Positions 21,353 through 33,720 are shown, numbered from the stretch's first letter. The stretch: 64,000 nt of DNA from Stomorhina lunata (GCA_933228675.1 OW121744.1:17496394-17560393); one strand, 5' to 3'. The notes: generated from the sequence alone by a model not told the origin. Translations and numbers: made by a program.

Positions 21353-23714
21353 TAAATTTTCTATGGAAAATTTTTCGATCAAAAAAATTTTCTATAGAAA
21401 ATTTTTCGCTATAAAAAATTTTTCTATAGAAAATTTTTCGCTATAAAAAATTTTTCTATAGAAAATTTTTGGTTAAAAATAAATATTCTATAGAAAATTT
21501 TTCGTTAAAAAAAATTTTCTATAGAAAATTTTTCGTTAAAAAAAAAATTTTCTATAGAAAATTTTTCGTTAAAAAAAATTTTCTATAGAAAATTTTTCGT
21601 TAAAAAAAAATTTTCTATAGAAAATTTTTCGTTAAAAAAAATTTTCTATAGAAAATTTTTCGTTAAAAAAAATTTTCTATAGAAAATTTTTCGTTAAAAA
21701 AAAATTTTCTATAGAAAATTTTTCGTTAAAAAAAAATTTTCTATAGAAAATTTTTCGTTAAAAAAAATTTTCTATAGAAAATTTTCGTTAAAAAAAATTT
21801 TCTACAGAAAATTTTTCGTTAAAAAAAATTTTCTATAGAAAATTTTTCGTTAAAAAAAATTTTCTATAGAAAATTTTTCGTTAAAAAAAATTTTCTATAG
21901 AAAATTTTTCGTTAAAAAAAATTTTCTATAGAAAATTTTTCGTTAAAAAAAATTTTCTATAGAAAATTTTTCGTTAAAAAAAATTTTCTATAGAAAATTT
22001 TTCGTTAAAAAAAATTTTCTATAGAAAATTTTTCGTTAAACAAAATTTTCTATAGAAAATTTTTCTTTAAAAAAAATTTTTCGTTAAAAAAAATTTTCTG
22101 TAGAAAATTTTTCGTTAAAAAAAATTTTCTAGAGAAAATTTTTCGGAAAAAAAATTTTTTCGGGAAAAAAAAATTTTCCATAGAAAATTTTTCGGTAAAA
22201 AAAATGTCTATAGAAAAAAATTTTTTAACGAAAAATTTCCTATAGAAAATTTTTTTTTAACGAAAATTTTTTTTTAACGAAAAATTTTATATAGAAACAT
22301 TTTTTTTAATGAAAAATTTTCTATAGAAAATTTTTTTTAACGAAAAATTTTATATAGACAAATTTTTTTAGCGAAAAATTGTCTATAGGTAAATTTTTTA
22401 ATCGAATTTTTTTCATCGAAAAATTAAATTTTTTTTTATCTATAGAAAAACTTTTTAATCGAAAAATTTTCTATAGATTTTTTTTTTTATCGAAAAATTT
22501 TCTATAAAAAATTTCTTTTATCGAAAAATTTTCTATAGAAAATTTCCTTTATCGAAAAATTTTCTATAGAAAATTTCTTTTATCGAAAAATTTTCCATAG
22601 AATTTTTTTTTTATCGAAAAATTTTCTATAGAAAATTTCTTTTATCGAAAAATTTTCTATAGAAATTTTCTTTTATCGAAAAATTTTCTATATAAAATTT
22701 CTTTTATCGAAAAATTTTCTATAGAAAATTTCTTTTATCGAAAAATTTTCTCTAGAAAATTTCTTTTATCGAAAAATTTTCTATAGAAATTTTTTTGATC
22801 GAAAAATTGTTTTTAGAAATTTTTTTTATCAAAAAATTTTCCATAGAAATTTTTTTTATAGAAAAATTTTCTATAAAAAATTTTTCGATAAAAAAAATTT
22901 TCTATAGAATTTTTTTTTTTGATCGAAAAATTTTCTATAGAAATTTTTTTTATCGAAAAATTTTCTATAGAAAAATTTTTTATCAAAAAATTTTCTATAG
23001 ACAATTTTTTGATAACAAATTTTTCTATAGAAAATCTTTTGTTAAAAAATGTTTCTACAGAAAATTTTTCGATTAAAACATTTTTAAAAAAAAATTTCTT
23101 TAGAAAATGTTTCAATAAAAAGAATTTTCCATAGAAAATTTTTCCATAAAAAAAATTTTCTATAGAAAATTTTTCGATAAAAAAAAATTCTATAGAAAAT
23201 TTTTCGATCAAAAAAAAAATTCTATAAAAAATTTTTCGATCAAAAAAAAATTCTATAAAAAATTTTTCGATAAAAAAATTTATTTTTTATCAAAAAATTT
23301 TCTATATAAAATTTTTTGATAAAAAATAAATTTCTAAAAATAATTTTTCGATAAAAAAAAAATTCTTTCAATAAAAGAAATTTTCTATAGAAAAGATTTT
23401 TATTGAAAAATTCTGTATAGAAAAATTTTTTAATCGAAAAGTTTTGTATAGAAATTTTTTTTATGGAAAAATTTTCTATGGAAAATTTTTTTTTATGGAA
23501 AAATTTTCTATGGAAAATTTTTTTTATGGAAAAATTTTCTGTGGAAAAATTTTTTTACTGAAATTTTTTTAATCGAAAAATTTTCTATAGAAAAATGTTT
23601 GAATCGAAAAATTTTCTATAGAAACATTTTTTATCAAAAAATTTTCTGTAGAAAAATTTTTTTATCAAAAAATTTTCTATAGAAAATTTTTTTTATCGAA
23701 AAATTTTTTATAGT
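21353..23714. repeat. AT-rich satellite array B, ~31-bp palindromic unit
   Basis: About 2.36 kb of a monomer containing the perfect palindrome AAATTTTCTATAGAAAATTT, often extended to CGAAAAATTTTCTATAG and its complement. From about 21,480 to 22,200 units read CGTTAAAAA on the plus strand; from about 22,215 they read AACGAAAAA or ATCGAAAAA, the reverse orientation. Further flips occur near 22,850 and 23,390. Poly-A/T linkers vary in length, so spacing slips. Open frames on both strands (such as 22795-23076 plus and 22813-23211 minus) are artefacts. Confidence 0.95.
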
Positions 23715-25334
23715 GCCAAATCTTGGCTTTGAAAGTATATTTCGCCAAAAAGCAAAACTAACAAAAATTATGTCATTAAAAAATGTTATATCTCACTAAC
23801 TAATAGCCCGACAGATGTCAGATACGAACGCAGCGACAAAGGGAAGAAAAGCCTACCAAAGTTTTTACTAGATCAACTTTGTATTGGATGTTATTGTTAA
23901 CATAAAAAGGCTATGAACAGATTTTCGGGAGTTAGATGATGGACGACCATGAACATCAACATTTAAATTTTTTTACAAAGCTTTGGACAAGCATAAGATA
24001 TTTTGTACTCGTATTAAATACTTCATGACCCTAACCTCAACATCATTTGTCCATGTGGTAAACATACGGAGATCACATTCTGGATTAAAATACAATTGTC
24101 CGACTGCAGGGGCAAATGATAGGCATGTTTATTGGCTCCCAAAAGTGGTGGCTCATATCTTTAGTTAATTTAGTGAATGAACATAAAACAATTTTAATTA
24201 CATTACATTTGTCCCACTATAGAGACAAATGATATAGGAATTTATTGGTTCTCGATTGCTTGATCTGTCTAACATTAAGTACAGATAAGTTTTGGAAAAT
24301 AAACAAGTAATTTCTCGAGATTTAAGAGGTGGTAAAGTTATAGACCGATTTCGATCTCATCAGTTTATCTTCAAATTTCAACCCTATACAATCCCACAGA
24401 CTGAGATCGTTTAATTAATTTTGAAAATGAACAAAAGGGTATCTTTTAAGATCAATATTTCCATCCGTTACCAATATCAGTGCAAACTTATAATACCATT
24501 TTTACCTATGATAGTGTAGGGTACAATAACATTAACAGCGATGACGGCCACAATGCTCAACAAAAAAATTATTGGAGTTTATTTTTTATTTTGTTTTGTT
24601 TTTTGGTTGTCGTCTCCAAGTCTGTCTGTCTCCCTATACAAGCGCTGTCTATCTCCAAGTATCTGTCGTAACACCATACACACATAAATACTCACGTTAG
24701 TGCTATGGCTTTGCATTGTGTCTGACCAAGCCAAGTCTGAAGAATTGCAGTTAAAAAAGGTTGATTGCTTGCTCGCTCGTTTGCCTCAAAAGATAGACCC
24801 CATGCAACATAAGTATTTATAAAGTATATGTTATATGACAAGGGGCTGATTGTTTGGTTCGCTAGCCAGCAAAGCTGACTCGATGGCTGGTAGAAGCAAC
24901 TATAGAAGACAGCCAGTCTAAAGCCTGTCGCCACTATGTCTACCGTGTCTGGCATATCTTATCTTAGCCTTAAAACAAAAACAAAAAAAAAAACAAAAGA
25001 AACGAAAACTAAATTGAACTGAACCGAACTAATACATTGAAAACTGATCAGCCAAAGACGTTGCCTGCCTCAGCTCTCAAATTTACAATAAGAAGTAGTA
25101 GAATATAGTAGAAGCAGAAGACAAAAGAAATTTATATACAAACATTCGTTAAACCTTTCAATTATCATAAGCAGAAAGGAATCTCGACAAAGCAAATCAA
25201 ACGGCAAAAGAGAGAAACACAAATTTATCGGCTGCCATAAAAAAATCCAATAAAAATTATATGTACATCTGTGCTGCGATACTAAAAGAAGCTACACTGT
25301 TGCCTCCATTGGTAACACAGGTCAACAGCAAAAA
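23715..25334. other. Non-coding stretch, minor repeats only
   Basis: Two related segments about 117 bp apart (near 24,097 and 24,212) share AATGATA, TTTATTGG and a C(A/C)ACT-like core. Poly-A and A/C-rich tracts lie near 24,975-25,000. No gene is recognised. Frames on both strands are short and without motifs. Confidence 0.5.
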
Positions 25335-26815
25335 TGTACTAGAGTAACCACTATATACATTTGATGTATCATGGCTACCTTAGTACAAAAATGGTAAAAT
25401 TTTTTAATTCTATGGCAAGATTTTTTTTAAAAAAATTTTTTTTCAAAATTGCAATTTTTTTTATACGTTTCTTCAAATAATTAATGATAACTCAAAAACT
25501 ACTAGTCCGATATTATTAAAATAAAATCAGAAAAATTAGGATTTACATAGCCTTTAATTCTTCTATATATCGCGTTTCAATCGGATCAATAGTATCGGAG
25601 TTATAATAAAAAACTTAAGAAAAAAATATATTTTTTATGTAAAAATGGCAAAAATTTTCGTTTTAAAAAAATCATGAAAAATCGAAAACGGCAAAAAACT
25701 TCCAGATTTATTATTTTATCGCATAGCGACATATAATAGCAACAAAATGAGATATCGACCATAAAAATCGATTGATTTTTTTCGAATTTATTCACAATTT
25801 AGTGAATTCGCTCATTTTCAAAAAATTTTAGTTTTTTGCTTGATATACGCATTATAGCGGGTTTTCAAATGTATGAAAAGAATAAATTTTCCAATTTCAA
25901 TGGGTGCATGTCGGATTATTGTGAGATTTGGTGAGAAACTTCCACCCACAAAATTTTAGTCGAATTGGACAACGTTAACACGTAGCGCATAGGCCCCAAA
26001 TCTGAAAAATAGCTTATTGGAAAAATCATTGCCTTTGCACTAAGAACTAGAATCCACTTTTTTGCAAAAGGGGGAATAAATAGCTTTAATTTTGCAAAAA
26101 CTGAAAATTTGTAAATTTTTTTCGATTTAAACGCTATTTTTCAGATTTGGGGCCTATGCGCTACGTGTTAACGTTGTCCAATTCGACTAAAATTTTGTGG
26201 GTGGAAGTTTCTCACCAAATCTCACAATAATCCGACATGCACCCCTTGAAATTGGAAAATTTATATTTTTCATACATTTAAAAACCCGCTATAATGTGTA
26301 TATCAAGCAAAAAACTAAAATTTTGTGAAAATGAGCGAATTCACTAAATTGTGAATAAATTCGAAAAATATCAATCGATTTTTATGGTCGATATCTTATT
26401 TTGTTGCTATTATATGTCGCTATGCGAAAAAATAATAAATCTGGAAGTTTTTTTGGCGTTTTCGATTTTTCATGATTTTTTTAAAACGAAAATTTTTGCC
26501 ATTTTTACGTAAAAAATATATTTTTTTCTTAAATTTTTTATTATAACTCCAATACTATTGATCCGATTGGAAAGCGATATATAGACGAATTGAAGGCTAT
26601 GTAAATCTTAATTTGTCTGATTTTATTTTAATAATATCGGACTAGTAGTTTTTGAGTTATAATTAATTATTTGAAGAAACGTCTAAAAAAAATTGCAATT
26701 TAAAAAAAAAAAAATTTTTTTAAATCTTGCCATAGAATTTAAAAATTTTACCATTTTTGTACAAAGGTAGTCATGATACATCAAAATTGTATAGTGGTTT
26801 TAAGAGCACATGAAA
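25335..26815. mobile_element. Large foldback element with ~680-bp arms
   Basis: Left arm (about 25,345-26,013) and right arm (about 26,126-26,805) are inverted copies, separated by a loop of about 112 bp. Matching landmarks: GATGTATCATGGCTACCTT and its counterpart AAGGTAGTCATGATACATC; AACCCGCTATAATG-type sequence; CACGTAGCGCATAGGCCCC at the inner left and GGGGCCTATGCGCTACGTG at the inner right. The arms differ by scattered substitutions and indels. No open frame with known domains is seen. Exact ends and target duplication are unclear: similarity fades around CCACTAT/ATAGTGG. It could be a non-autonomous long-TIR DNA transposon. Confidence 0.85.
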
Positions 26816-26931
26816 TTTTTTTTATTTTGTTGTGCTGTATAATATATAATGGAATATGTAATAAAGATATCACCGATATTCGAGAATTATATATATTCTA
26901 TAAAAAAAAGGGTCGGTTAAATGCATAACCA

Positions 26932-27250
26932 ACAATATTTATAACTTCTTTATCTGGAAGAAAACGAAAGATTTAGAAGTCGATAAAATTAAAAAGCGCT
27001 TAATCCGAAAATTTCTCTGTGATCTCTTCAGTATTTTTAACTGAAGTCGGATATATATTAGAACCAGTACTCAGGGGAAGACCAATACTTACAATATTTA
27101 TAACTTCTTTACCTGGAAAAAAACGAAAGATTTAGAAGTCGATAAAATTAAAAAGCGATTAATCCGAAAATTTCTCTGTTATCTCTTCAGTATTTTAAAC
27201 TGAAGTCGGATATATATTATATATTAGGACCAGTACTCAGGGGAAGACCC
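26932..27250. repeat. Tandem duplication, 159-bp period
   Basis: ACAATATTTATAACTTCTTT begins units at 26932 and 27091. Both continue through CGAAAGATTTAGAAGTCGAT, CCGAAAATTTCTCTG and AGTACTCAGGGGAAGACC. Identity is above 90 percent by eye. The second unit has an extra TATAT near its end. No coding content is evident. Confidence 0.9.
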
Positions 27251-27475
27251 CTACTTATGATATGCATTGTTTTGGAACTTGGAAATATCTTATGAGAGGG
27301 GGATAGATGAAGTAGTGTTTATGGACATTGGATTTGTACTTCCCTATATTGTAACTGGTAGGAAAGAATTCTGCTGGTTGCGAATTCCACATACGGACTG
27401 TACTTATAAGTGTTGTTCGGTCTACCGGTCAATCGATTACGAAGGGATGAACTCTAACAGATTGACGTGTATTGC

Positions 27476-28260
27476 TTAAGAAAGTCCGAGTTTCGGGAAC
27501 GAGTTCAATGATTTCGTTAGAGCACATTCCAAAGTAGTAACGATAAAATGGGTGAGACAACCCACATTGTTACGGTGCTCCAATGAGTCGATAGATTTGG
27601 ATACCCTATTGGCACCGATAAGAACTTTCGCCCTCTTCTGTACTCTGTCGAGAAGCTTCAAAATAGACATTGAAGATTCGGTGAATGTATGAGAGTTCTA
27701 TTTCATATTTGGTCGAATATAGGTGTTGTAAACAGTAAGGAGATCAGGCTAAGCGAAGTATCTCTTAAACCGTTAAGGAAAACCAAGTCACTTGAATGCT
27801 TCTTTCGGCGCGTGACAAATGTGTGTCCAATGGACATCACAATAAATTATCATGCGCAGAACGTAAAAATCATCAAATTCTTCAATATTTTCACCACCCA
27901 TTAATACAGATTAAGTAACATGATCCGCCGTTCGTTTATTGATTTATAACATTGAGTTTTCCGCGCATTGAAGATTGTTTATAAACCGCGGTTTAATGAT
28001 TCATTCATGTCTTGTCTCATAGCTTGAACCTCTAAAGATTTAGTCTATGATTGAAAGAATACGAATGACAAATAATACTATCATCTGCAAAAGAGTATTT
28101 AGATCGGAAATTTGACGTAAAAGGTCGTTTATAAAAAATAGATTAGGAGAAAGAATAGAGTTTTGCGGTAACAACTCTAATAGTGCGATCTCTGAGAAAG
28201 CTCGATATAAATCGAAAGAAGCTATTACCGACACCGAAAGCAATACTTTTTAAAGAAGTG
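27476..28260 (-). pseudogene. Jockey/CR1-like non-LTR RT, 3' half, decayed
   Basis: Reading the minus strand from 28,260: ILSPNLFFINDLL, then NTLFADDSIICHSYS, which carries the F-A-D-D catalytic motif. Further pieces are RTADHVT, LMGGENIEEFDDFYVLRM and LLTVYNTYIRPNM, then SILKLLDRVQKRAKVLIGAN and SIDSLEHRNNVGC. The order equals palm, thumb and C-terminal region of a non-LTR ORF2 protein. Stops and frameshifts interrupt it several times. The last segment is clearly related to the fragment at 45,786-46,295 (SILELLDRVQERAKVVIGDS), so both come from one family. No 5' part, poly-A or target duplication is identified. Confidence 0.8.
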
Positions 28261-28949
28261 TTCAGATATTTCCATTACTGCTGTCGAGTGGAACCCACAA
28301 AGGTAGCCGAAGAAAGGGAGGCACGGAGGCTTATACATGACTTAATAATACTGAAGGTTGTTCCATTCTCTCTTTTTGTCGCCATGATAACTTTCTGACG
28401 TTTGTTAGGATAGTGAAAGTTTGTGCTACCATATTTTTGCCGACAACCCCACTTTTCTAATATTGTATGATGACAAAATTTTTGTATAAAAAACTTATAA
28501 ATATTTACTACAAATGTTCAATAAACAATCATACAATCATACAAATTTATTTCTTTAATATTGAATGTCTTCATTATATGTTTAACTTCAAAATTATACA
28601 TTTTTGATAATTATTCCCAATGTATTTCGTACCCTTTTTCTTAATGTGGCAACATTTTTCTTTCATTTGTTTTCAAATATCAAACTTCAAAAACCCAATA
28701 TACTTCAAAATAATTTTGAAGAGAGAGAATGAAACTTCCTTGTTATTATTATTTCATGGGCTTATACATGTTGTAGATCCAGATAAAAAGACTTTGTTAG
28801 GGTCAGAAACAACGGGAAAACAGTTTACGCTTTTCATCGATGTTTTGTGCCTAAGCAACCAGTTCCTGAAGTATAAATAGTACGTATCTACATTCATACG
28901 TCATACGTCCTCACACATACATTCACTTCATGATTCATGCTAAAATAAC
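28261..28949. other. Non-coding spacer
   Basis: No recognised coding or repeat structure apart from AT-rich sequence between two retrotransposon remnants. Confidence 0.45.
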
Positions 28950-30650
28950 ACCCAGTGGAGCAATGGGCTTTAACCTTCCTTTTATATCGGACTCTATTGC
29001 GTGATGTTAGGCATACGTCTTTCCAAGAATAGCTTGCTGCTTGTAACTCCGCATGAATTGGCCTTTTCAACGTTCTAGCGGGTGCACCAACACGACGGAC
29101 TCTTCTCTGTGGATTCCAACGAATCGCTTGTCGAACAATGTTGGTATTTCGCCTTCAAGTGTGTGGCCTATCCATCGCCATTTCCGTTGACATACCTCTA
29201 TAAAAGCAGGAATTTGATTTGTCGCGTTAAGTAGATTTAAGGATCTGCCGTAAGCATTTGTTTGCAAAGGTTTGCAGGCGCTTATCGTTGCCATTTGTGC
29301 GTTTCTAACTTTCGCAGCTGTATTATAGGATGGACTTGATATTCGAGTTGTCTATTTGTAACTTGGTTGTTGTTATTCGCAGAAATATCTTGGAGAATGC
29401 ATAACGTAGATATTTTCTTGTTAATACGCCATTCAATATCGCATCGGCGCCACCTTTTGTTGATACCAAACTTCCAAGAAATTTAAAGGTACTTGACATT
29501 CGAGTTGTATATTCAGAGAACGCCGAATGCAGATTTTGTGTTGTTAATACGCGATTCAATATCCTCGTCGGTGGTATATACCAAACTTCCAAATCCAATA
29601 ACCTCGTTATCCACATTGATGTGTGTTGACGTGTTTGCACCATTTCCTCCATTGTCTTGGAAATATTAATTTTCAGCCCAGCTGCTCAAGATTCAAAAGT
29701 GATGGCGTCATCAGCATATTCCAAGTTCTCGATTTGTTTAAAGGGTATCCATTGATACCTCGTCTACCCTTTAAAACCGTGCAGATTATGTTGTCGATGA
29801 CAAGGATAAAAAGTGTAGGTAACAAGATACATGCTTGCCTTACTTCAGTGGTGACTTCGAACAGATTTGACAATTTACAATTTTGTAGGATTCGACATTG
29901 CCCGAATTAAGTTCAAAATTTACGATTTTCTAAAATTCTCCATAGATCGCTTCTCTTGACATTATCGAAGGCCTTTATAAAGTCGATGAAAGGTAAATGG
30001 GTTAATGGCGGAATCAATTGGATTCCACGTCTACCCCTTAGGAGCCGTGCGCATTATATTGCCGATGACAAGGATAAAAAGTATTGGTAACAAGATACAT
30101 GCTTGCTTTACTTTAGTAGGGACTTCGAACAGATTTGACAATTTACCCTTGTGTATGATTCGGCATTGCCCGAATTAAGTTAAAAATTTTCGTTCGCATA
30201 TCACGATTTCTGAAATTCACTATAGATAGCTTCTGTTGACACTATCGAAGGCCTTCATAAAGTTGATGAAAGGTAAATGGGGGTGCGGAATCAATTGTTT
30301 AGGTGACAAGATACATGCTTGCCTTACTTCAGTAGTGACTTCGAACATATATGACAATTTACCCTTGTGTAGGATTCGGCATTGCCCGAATTTAGTTGAA
30401 AATTTTCGTTGACATTAACGATTTTCTAAAATTCTCCATAGATAGCTTCTATTGACACTATCGAAGGCCTTCATAAAGTCGATGAAAGGTAAATAGGTTT
30501 GCAGATTTCATTACATTGCACTAGTACTATTCTTACTGCGTTGATTAGATCAACACAAGAGCGGTTCTCTCTGAACCCAAACTGATTTTCGCGGAGTGTG
30601 GAGGTAACTGCGTCCTATATCCTATTCAAAATTTCTCGACTTAGTATTTG
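28950..30650 (-). pseudogene. RTE-like endonuclease/RT polyprotein remnant (family B), with internal triplication
   Basis: The minus strand carries, in order, a fingers/palm start with QFGFRENRSCVDLIN-like codons near 30,560, and FIDFIKAFDNVKRSDLWRIL (palm motif with the first catalytic Asp). Then comes FEVTTEVRQACILLPTLFILVIDN near 29,850-29,780; two thumb segments reading FKFLGSLVSTKGGADAI and EVWYIPPTRILNRVL; and CQRKWRWIGHTLEGEIPTLF at the 3' end near 29,190-29,140. This is the architecture of RTE-type elements abundant in animals. Frames change every few dozen codons. The palm block occurs three times (see separate entry). No intact protein is possible. Confidence 0.8.
29745..30500 (-). 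repeat. Three tandem copies of an RT palm segment
   Basis: The phrase ACAAGATACATGCTTGC occurs at about 29822, 30090 and 30306, each followed by CTTCGAACA, ATT(C)G(G/A)CATTGCCCGAAT, ATCGAAGGCCTT(C/T)ATAAAG and GATGAAAGGTAAAT. Periods are about 268 and 216 bp. The copies differ by substitutions and small indels, so the duplications are not brand new. Confidence 0.85.
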
Positions 30651-31109
30651 GAAGTTGATATGATGGAAATTTGGACCAGCCTTACTCAGCCTTTGCACTC
30701 AGGAGCCGAGTACTAATCGGCTTTTTAACATATATTCACAGACATAACACGAACTGTAATCAAATTTCAATAAGTGAGAAAGGAAAACAATAATATTTTA
30801 CTTAGTCTCTTTGCTGCTTTCAACGAAGGAGGTTGATGTCGCTCAGATTTCTTAAATACAACAACAAACACACATGAAATTATTCAGCCTGCATTGCCAA
30901 TGCTAAAATTTCTGAGTATTCATATCATTGTTTTACTTTTAACGCATTTTTTGTTCGATTTACATATCATCGGTAACGCTGCATAAGGTTATTTTTACAC
31001 TAACACATGTAAAACCACAAACACATAAGTATTTAAAGATGTTCTCCCGTTGAGTACCCCTGATTTGGACTAACAAATATTTTAAAATTCCCATGCCACT
31101 TTTTGAGGC

Positions 31110-31456
31110 CGATTCATTTCTTCGGACTAGATCCGACAAATAACGGTCTATCTATCCCCTTCTTTGAAATATATCCATTAGAATATGAAAAACCTTACAT
31201 CCCAACTTTAACATCATACATTGGTATTTCTACTTATATCTTCGCATATCTGGGAAGTACATACTAAGGTACTTTGCCCAAAAAGCCGGTTTATTTCTTC
31301 GGACTAGATCTCACAAATAACGATCCATCTGTCCCCTTCTTTCTGAGATACCCATAGATAGAATATGAAAAGTCATATATTCCAACTTTAACATCCTTCA
31401 AGTGGGATTTCTACTAATATCTTCTCATATCTGGGAAGTACATACTAAGGTACAGG
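31110..31456. repeat. Tandem duplication, ~179-bp period
   Basis: ATTTCTTCGGACTAGATC begins units at 31116 and 31293. Both continue with AACG(G/A)TC(T/C)ATCT and TCCCCTTCTTT, and close with CATATCTGGGAAGTACATAC followed by TAAGGTAC (31245 and 31426). Non-coding. Confidence 0.9.
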
Positions 31457-32679
31457 ACAATTTGAGTTGAATATCTGTTGCAAAAAGTAGCTTACCAAGA
31501 AAAATGTCTAAAGGAAACAGTGTAATTTTTGTATCTTGTTCCTTCAGGTGTGTACTGCTGTTTAAATTTAACATGTGAATGAGAAAAAATCAAATGAAAA
31601 GATTTTACGAGTATATAGTCCCAGAAGTTCTAAAAAGATAGATAATCTCAAGAAGTAGTAAAATGAAAACATCTCTACTAGTGGACAATAAGCTTTTTTT
31701 AATGATGTAGATCTAAAACCCGGTATCTAACTAAATTAAACATAATAAAATCGAAGTCGTTTTGAAGGCGATCCTTTGAATAAATCTGCTGGGTTAATAA
31801 TGATAATGCCACAGCAATACATTACGTACTTCATTGCTATTAAAAAAAAAAAAAAGATATAAGACACAAAAAAATTATCTTTCTTTGTATCTCTCAAGTG
31901 GTGGTTGCATTCAACGATCCCGCTCATTGTACTAAGCGACAAATCATTAACACTCAGACACACAGATACTATATATTAACTTTGCCCAAAAAAAAAAAAA
32001 CAGAAAAAAAGAGTTTAAAAATGGAAAAAAGGTTAACACAACCAACCGCCTTCAACATGTTGTTGCAGCAACACCAGCAACCCAAAAAAATAAAAGGCTT
32101 GAGAACCAGTATTACCTCATGTACCCGTATTTATGAATACTCATAGCAGTTGCATCTACTTGCATATATGAACGTACGGACGTAAATCTTTCAAGGGGTT
32201 TTTTGTTCATTTAAAAATTCTCTTCGCTCCTCATTTGTTTTATTTTTAAGTTTTTTTTTCTACTTCAGATTCTTACTTGCGAGTGCGAGTATGTATTTTG
32301 AAAATACCGACGACTGATCAGCCAAGCCAAGCCAAGCCATCATCGGTGTACATATTTCAACCAGCTGTATGGTTTGATTTAACTTGAGCCTTCATACAAG
32401 TGCATAAATTTTTCTTTCGATTTTTTTTTCATATTATTTTTGGTTTTGTTGTATTAATTTGGAGATGTTAAAAGAAATGTTTTTCGCCGGCCGGTAGTTG
32501 GTGCGAAGGTTGTGTGATAAGTTAATGATTTTCAAATGTTAGTATTCCGAGATCTAACCTCCTAATAATGTACAATGATATTACTAGATGTCTCTATTCT
32601 AGCTCTACTCTAAGATTAAAGGAGTTAGGCTTAAGACGTGACAACATCCTACAGAATTAAAGATTCATCTGATTCATTC
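31457..32679. other. Non-coding stretch, nothing recognised
   Basis: Contains poly-A/T tracts (31,840-31,855 and 31,987-32,001), GCCAAGCCAAGCCAAGCC near 32,321-32,338, and A/C-rich patches. No domain-bearing frame on either strand. Confidence 0.45.
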
Positions 32680-32990
32680 AAAATTTATGCCGAACAAAAC
32701 AAGCTTTTGGAATTATCAACAAATTCTGGAGATCTCAAAATATCTCGACCACCACCAAAATTTTAATTTTTAACATCAACTTTAAAGCCGTACTCTTATA
32801 CGGCTGTGAGACTTGGAATATCTCGAGCTGGGAGATGAACAGTAAGCCACCATTTGTTAATGGGTGCCCTAGACGTTTACTCAAAATTTTCTGGCCCGCC
32901 ACAATCTCTTATCGAGACCTTTGGTTGCACATCGCTCAAGAACAAGTATGTGCACTAGAAAATATGGTTGGTTAGGACGCAAATTGGGAT
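32680..32990 (+). pseudogene. RTE-like RT thumb fragment
   Basis: Plus-strand codons near 32,710-32,835 read FWRSQNISTTTKILIFNINF and then AVLLYGCETWNISSWEMN, the conserved segment after the palm in RTE polyproteins (the sister copy at 35.9-36.3 kb has STTTKLRIYNSNVKSILYYG). A stop follows LENMVG near 32,975. No ends are preserved. Confidence 0.7.
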
Positions 32991-33465
32991 GCAAATGGGA
33001 TGTAGTTGTTGCCTGGGTTTCCTCCTAACAGGTATTCAATTCCTACTCACACCTCCTCGTGGTACATCCTGGAAACCTGAGCAATCTAGCTGAAGATGCG
33101 GTAAACAACCTGAGTGGGATTTTAGGTCAGGGCTAACGTGAGAGGGAGTTATCTTGGAGCCATTCCGACGTATTTAGTCTAAGAGTCTAAGATAATTGTA
33201 CTGGGTAAACTAGCGTCTGTTCAACATGTTAGTTGCGGCTGCAAGCGGGCGTCTACCTCGGATCGAGCGGCTCGCTTTACAAACGTGGCTCTTGTCTTTG
33301 GACTCATCATCCATCGACTTAGCACTTACGATGTTTTAACCATAGAAATAAACAACATTACAGAACATACTAATCCAATTGGTAATCAAGGGAGAAATCC
33401 CCCTGCTACGGCAGCTGGCACAAGGATTTTGGAGGTGCCTAATCTATGCAAGAAAATCCTGATGA

Positions 33466-33720
33466 ATGAAACCAATGAGGCCCTATGCTCCATTGGAAGT
33501 CAAGAATAACAGAAGAAGAAGATGGACACAAATTGAGAAAAGTTACCACTGATATAAATCAGCATGATGTCGTATATAATCCTCAAGATTTTAGAAGGCC
33601 TGGAAGACCCGCAAACACGTGGAGGCGCCAAACTGAAAACGAGTTGAGGGAGTTAATTTTATCAGGGAACGAGATGAAAGTGATGAATGCCGATAAGCTT
33701 CCATGGAAAACATTTGTCTA
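33466..33720 (+). pseudogene. RTE-like C-terminal fragments, two families joined
   Basis: One frame ends TNEALCSIGSQE and a stop at about 33507, the C-terminus of an RTE polyprotein. Directly after an AACAGAAGAAGAAG tail another frame reads GHKLRKVTTDINQHD and RRPGRPANTWRRQTENELRE, the C-terminal region of another RTE family. The same tail-then-C-terminal arrangement recurs at 36.6 kb. Confidence 0.65.

Noticed and set aside
22795..23211. Overlapping open frames on both strands rich in Phe/Lys/Ile
   Set aside because: Artefact of the palindromic satellite B unit, which reads similarly on both strands.
24480..24955. Short open frames on both strands (63 and 87 codons)
   Set aside because: No motifs, no conserved composition and no splice or element context. 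They look like chance frames.
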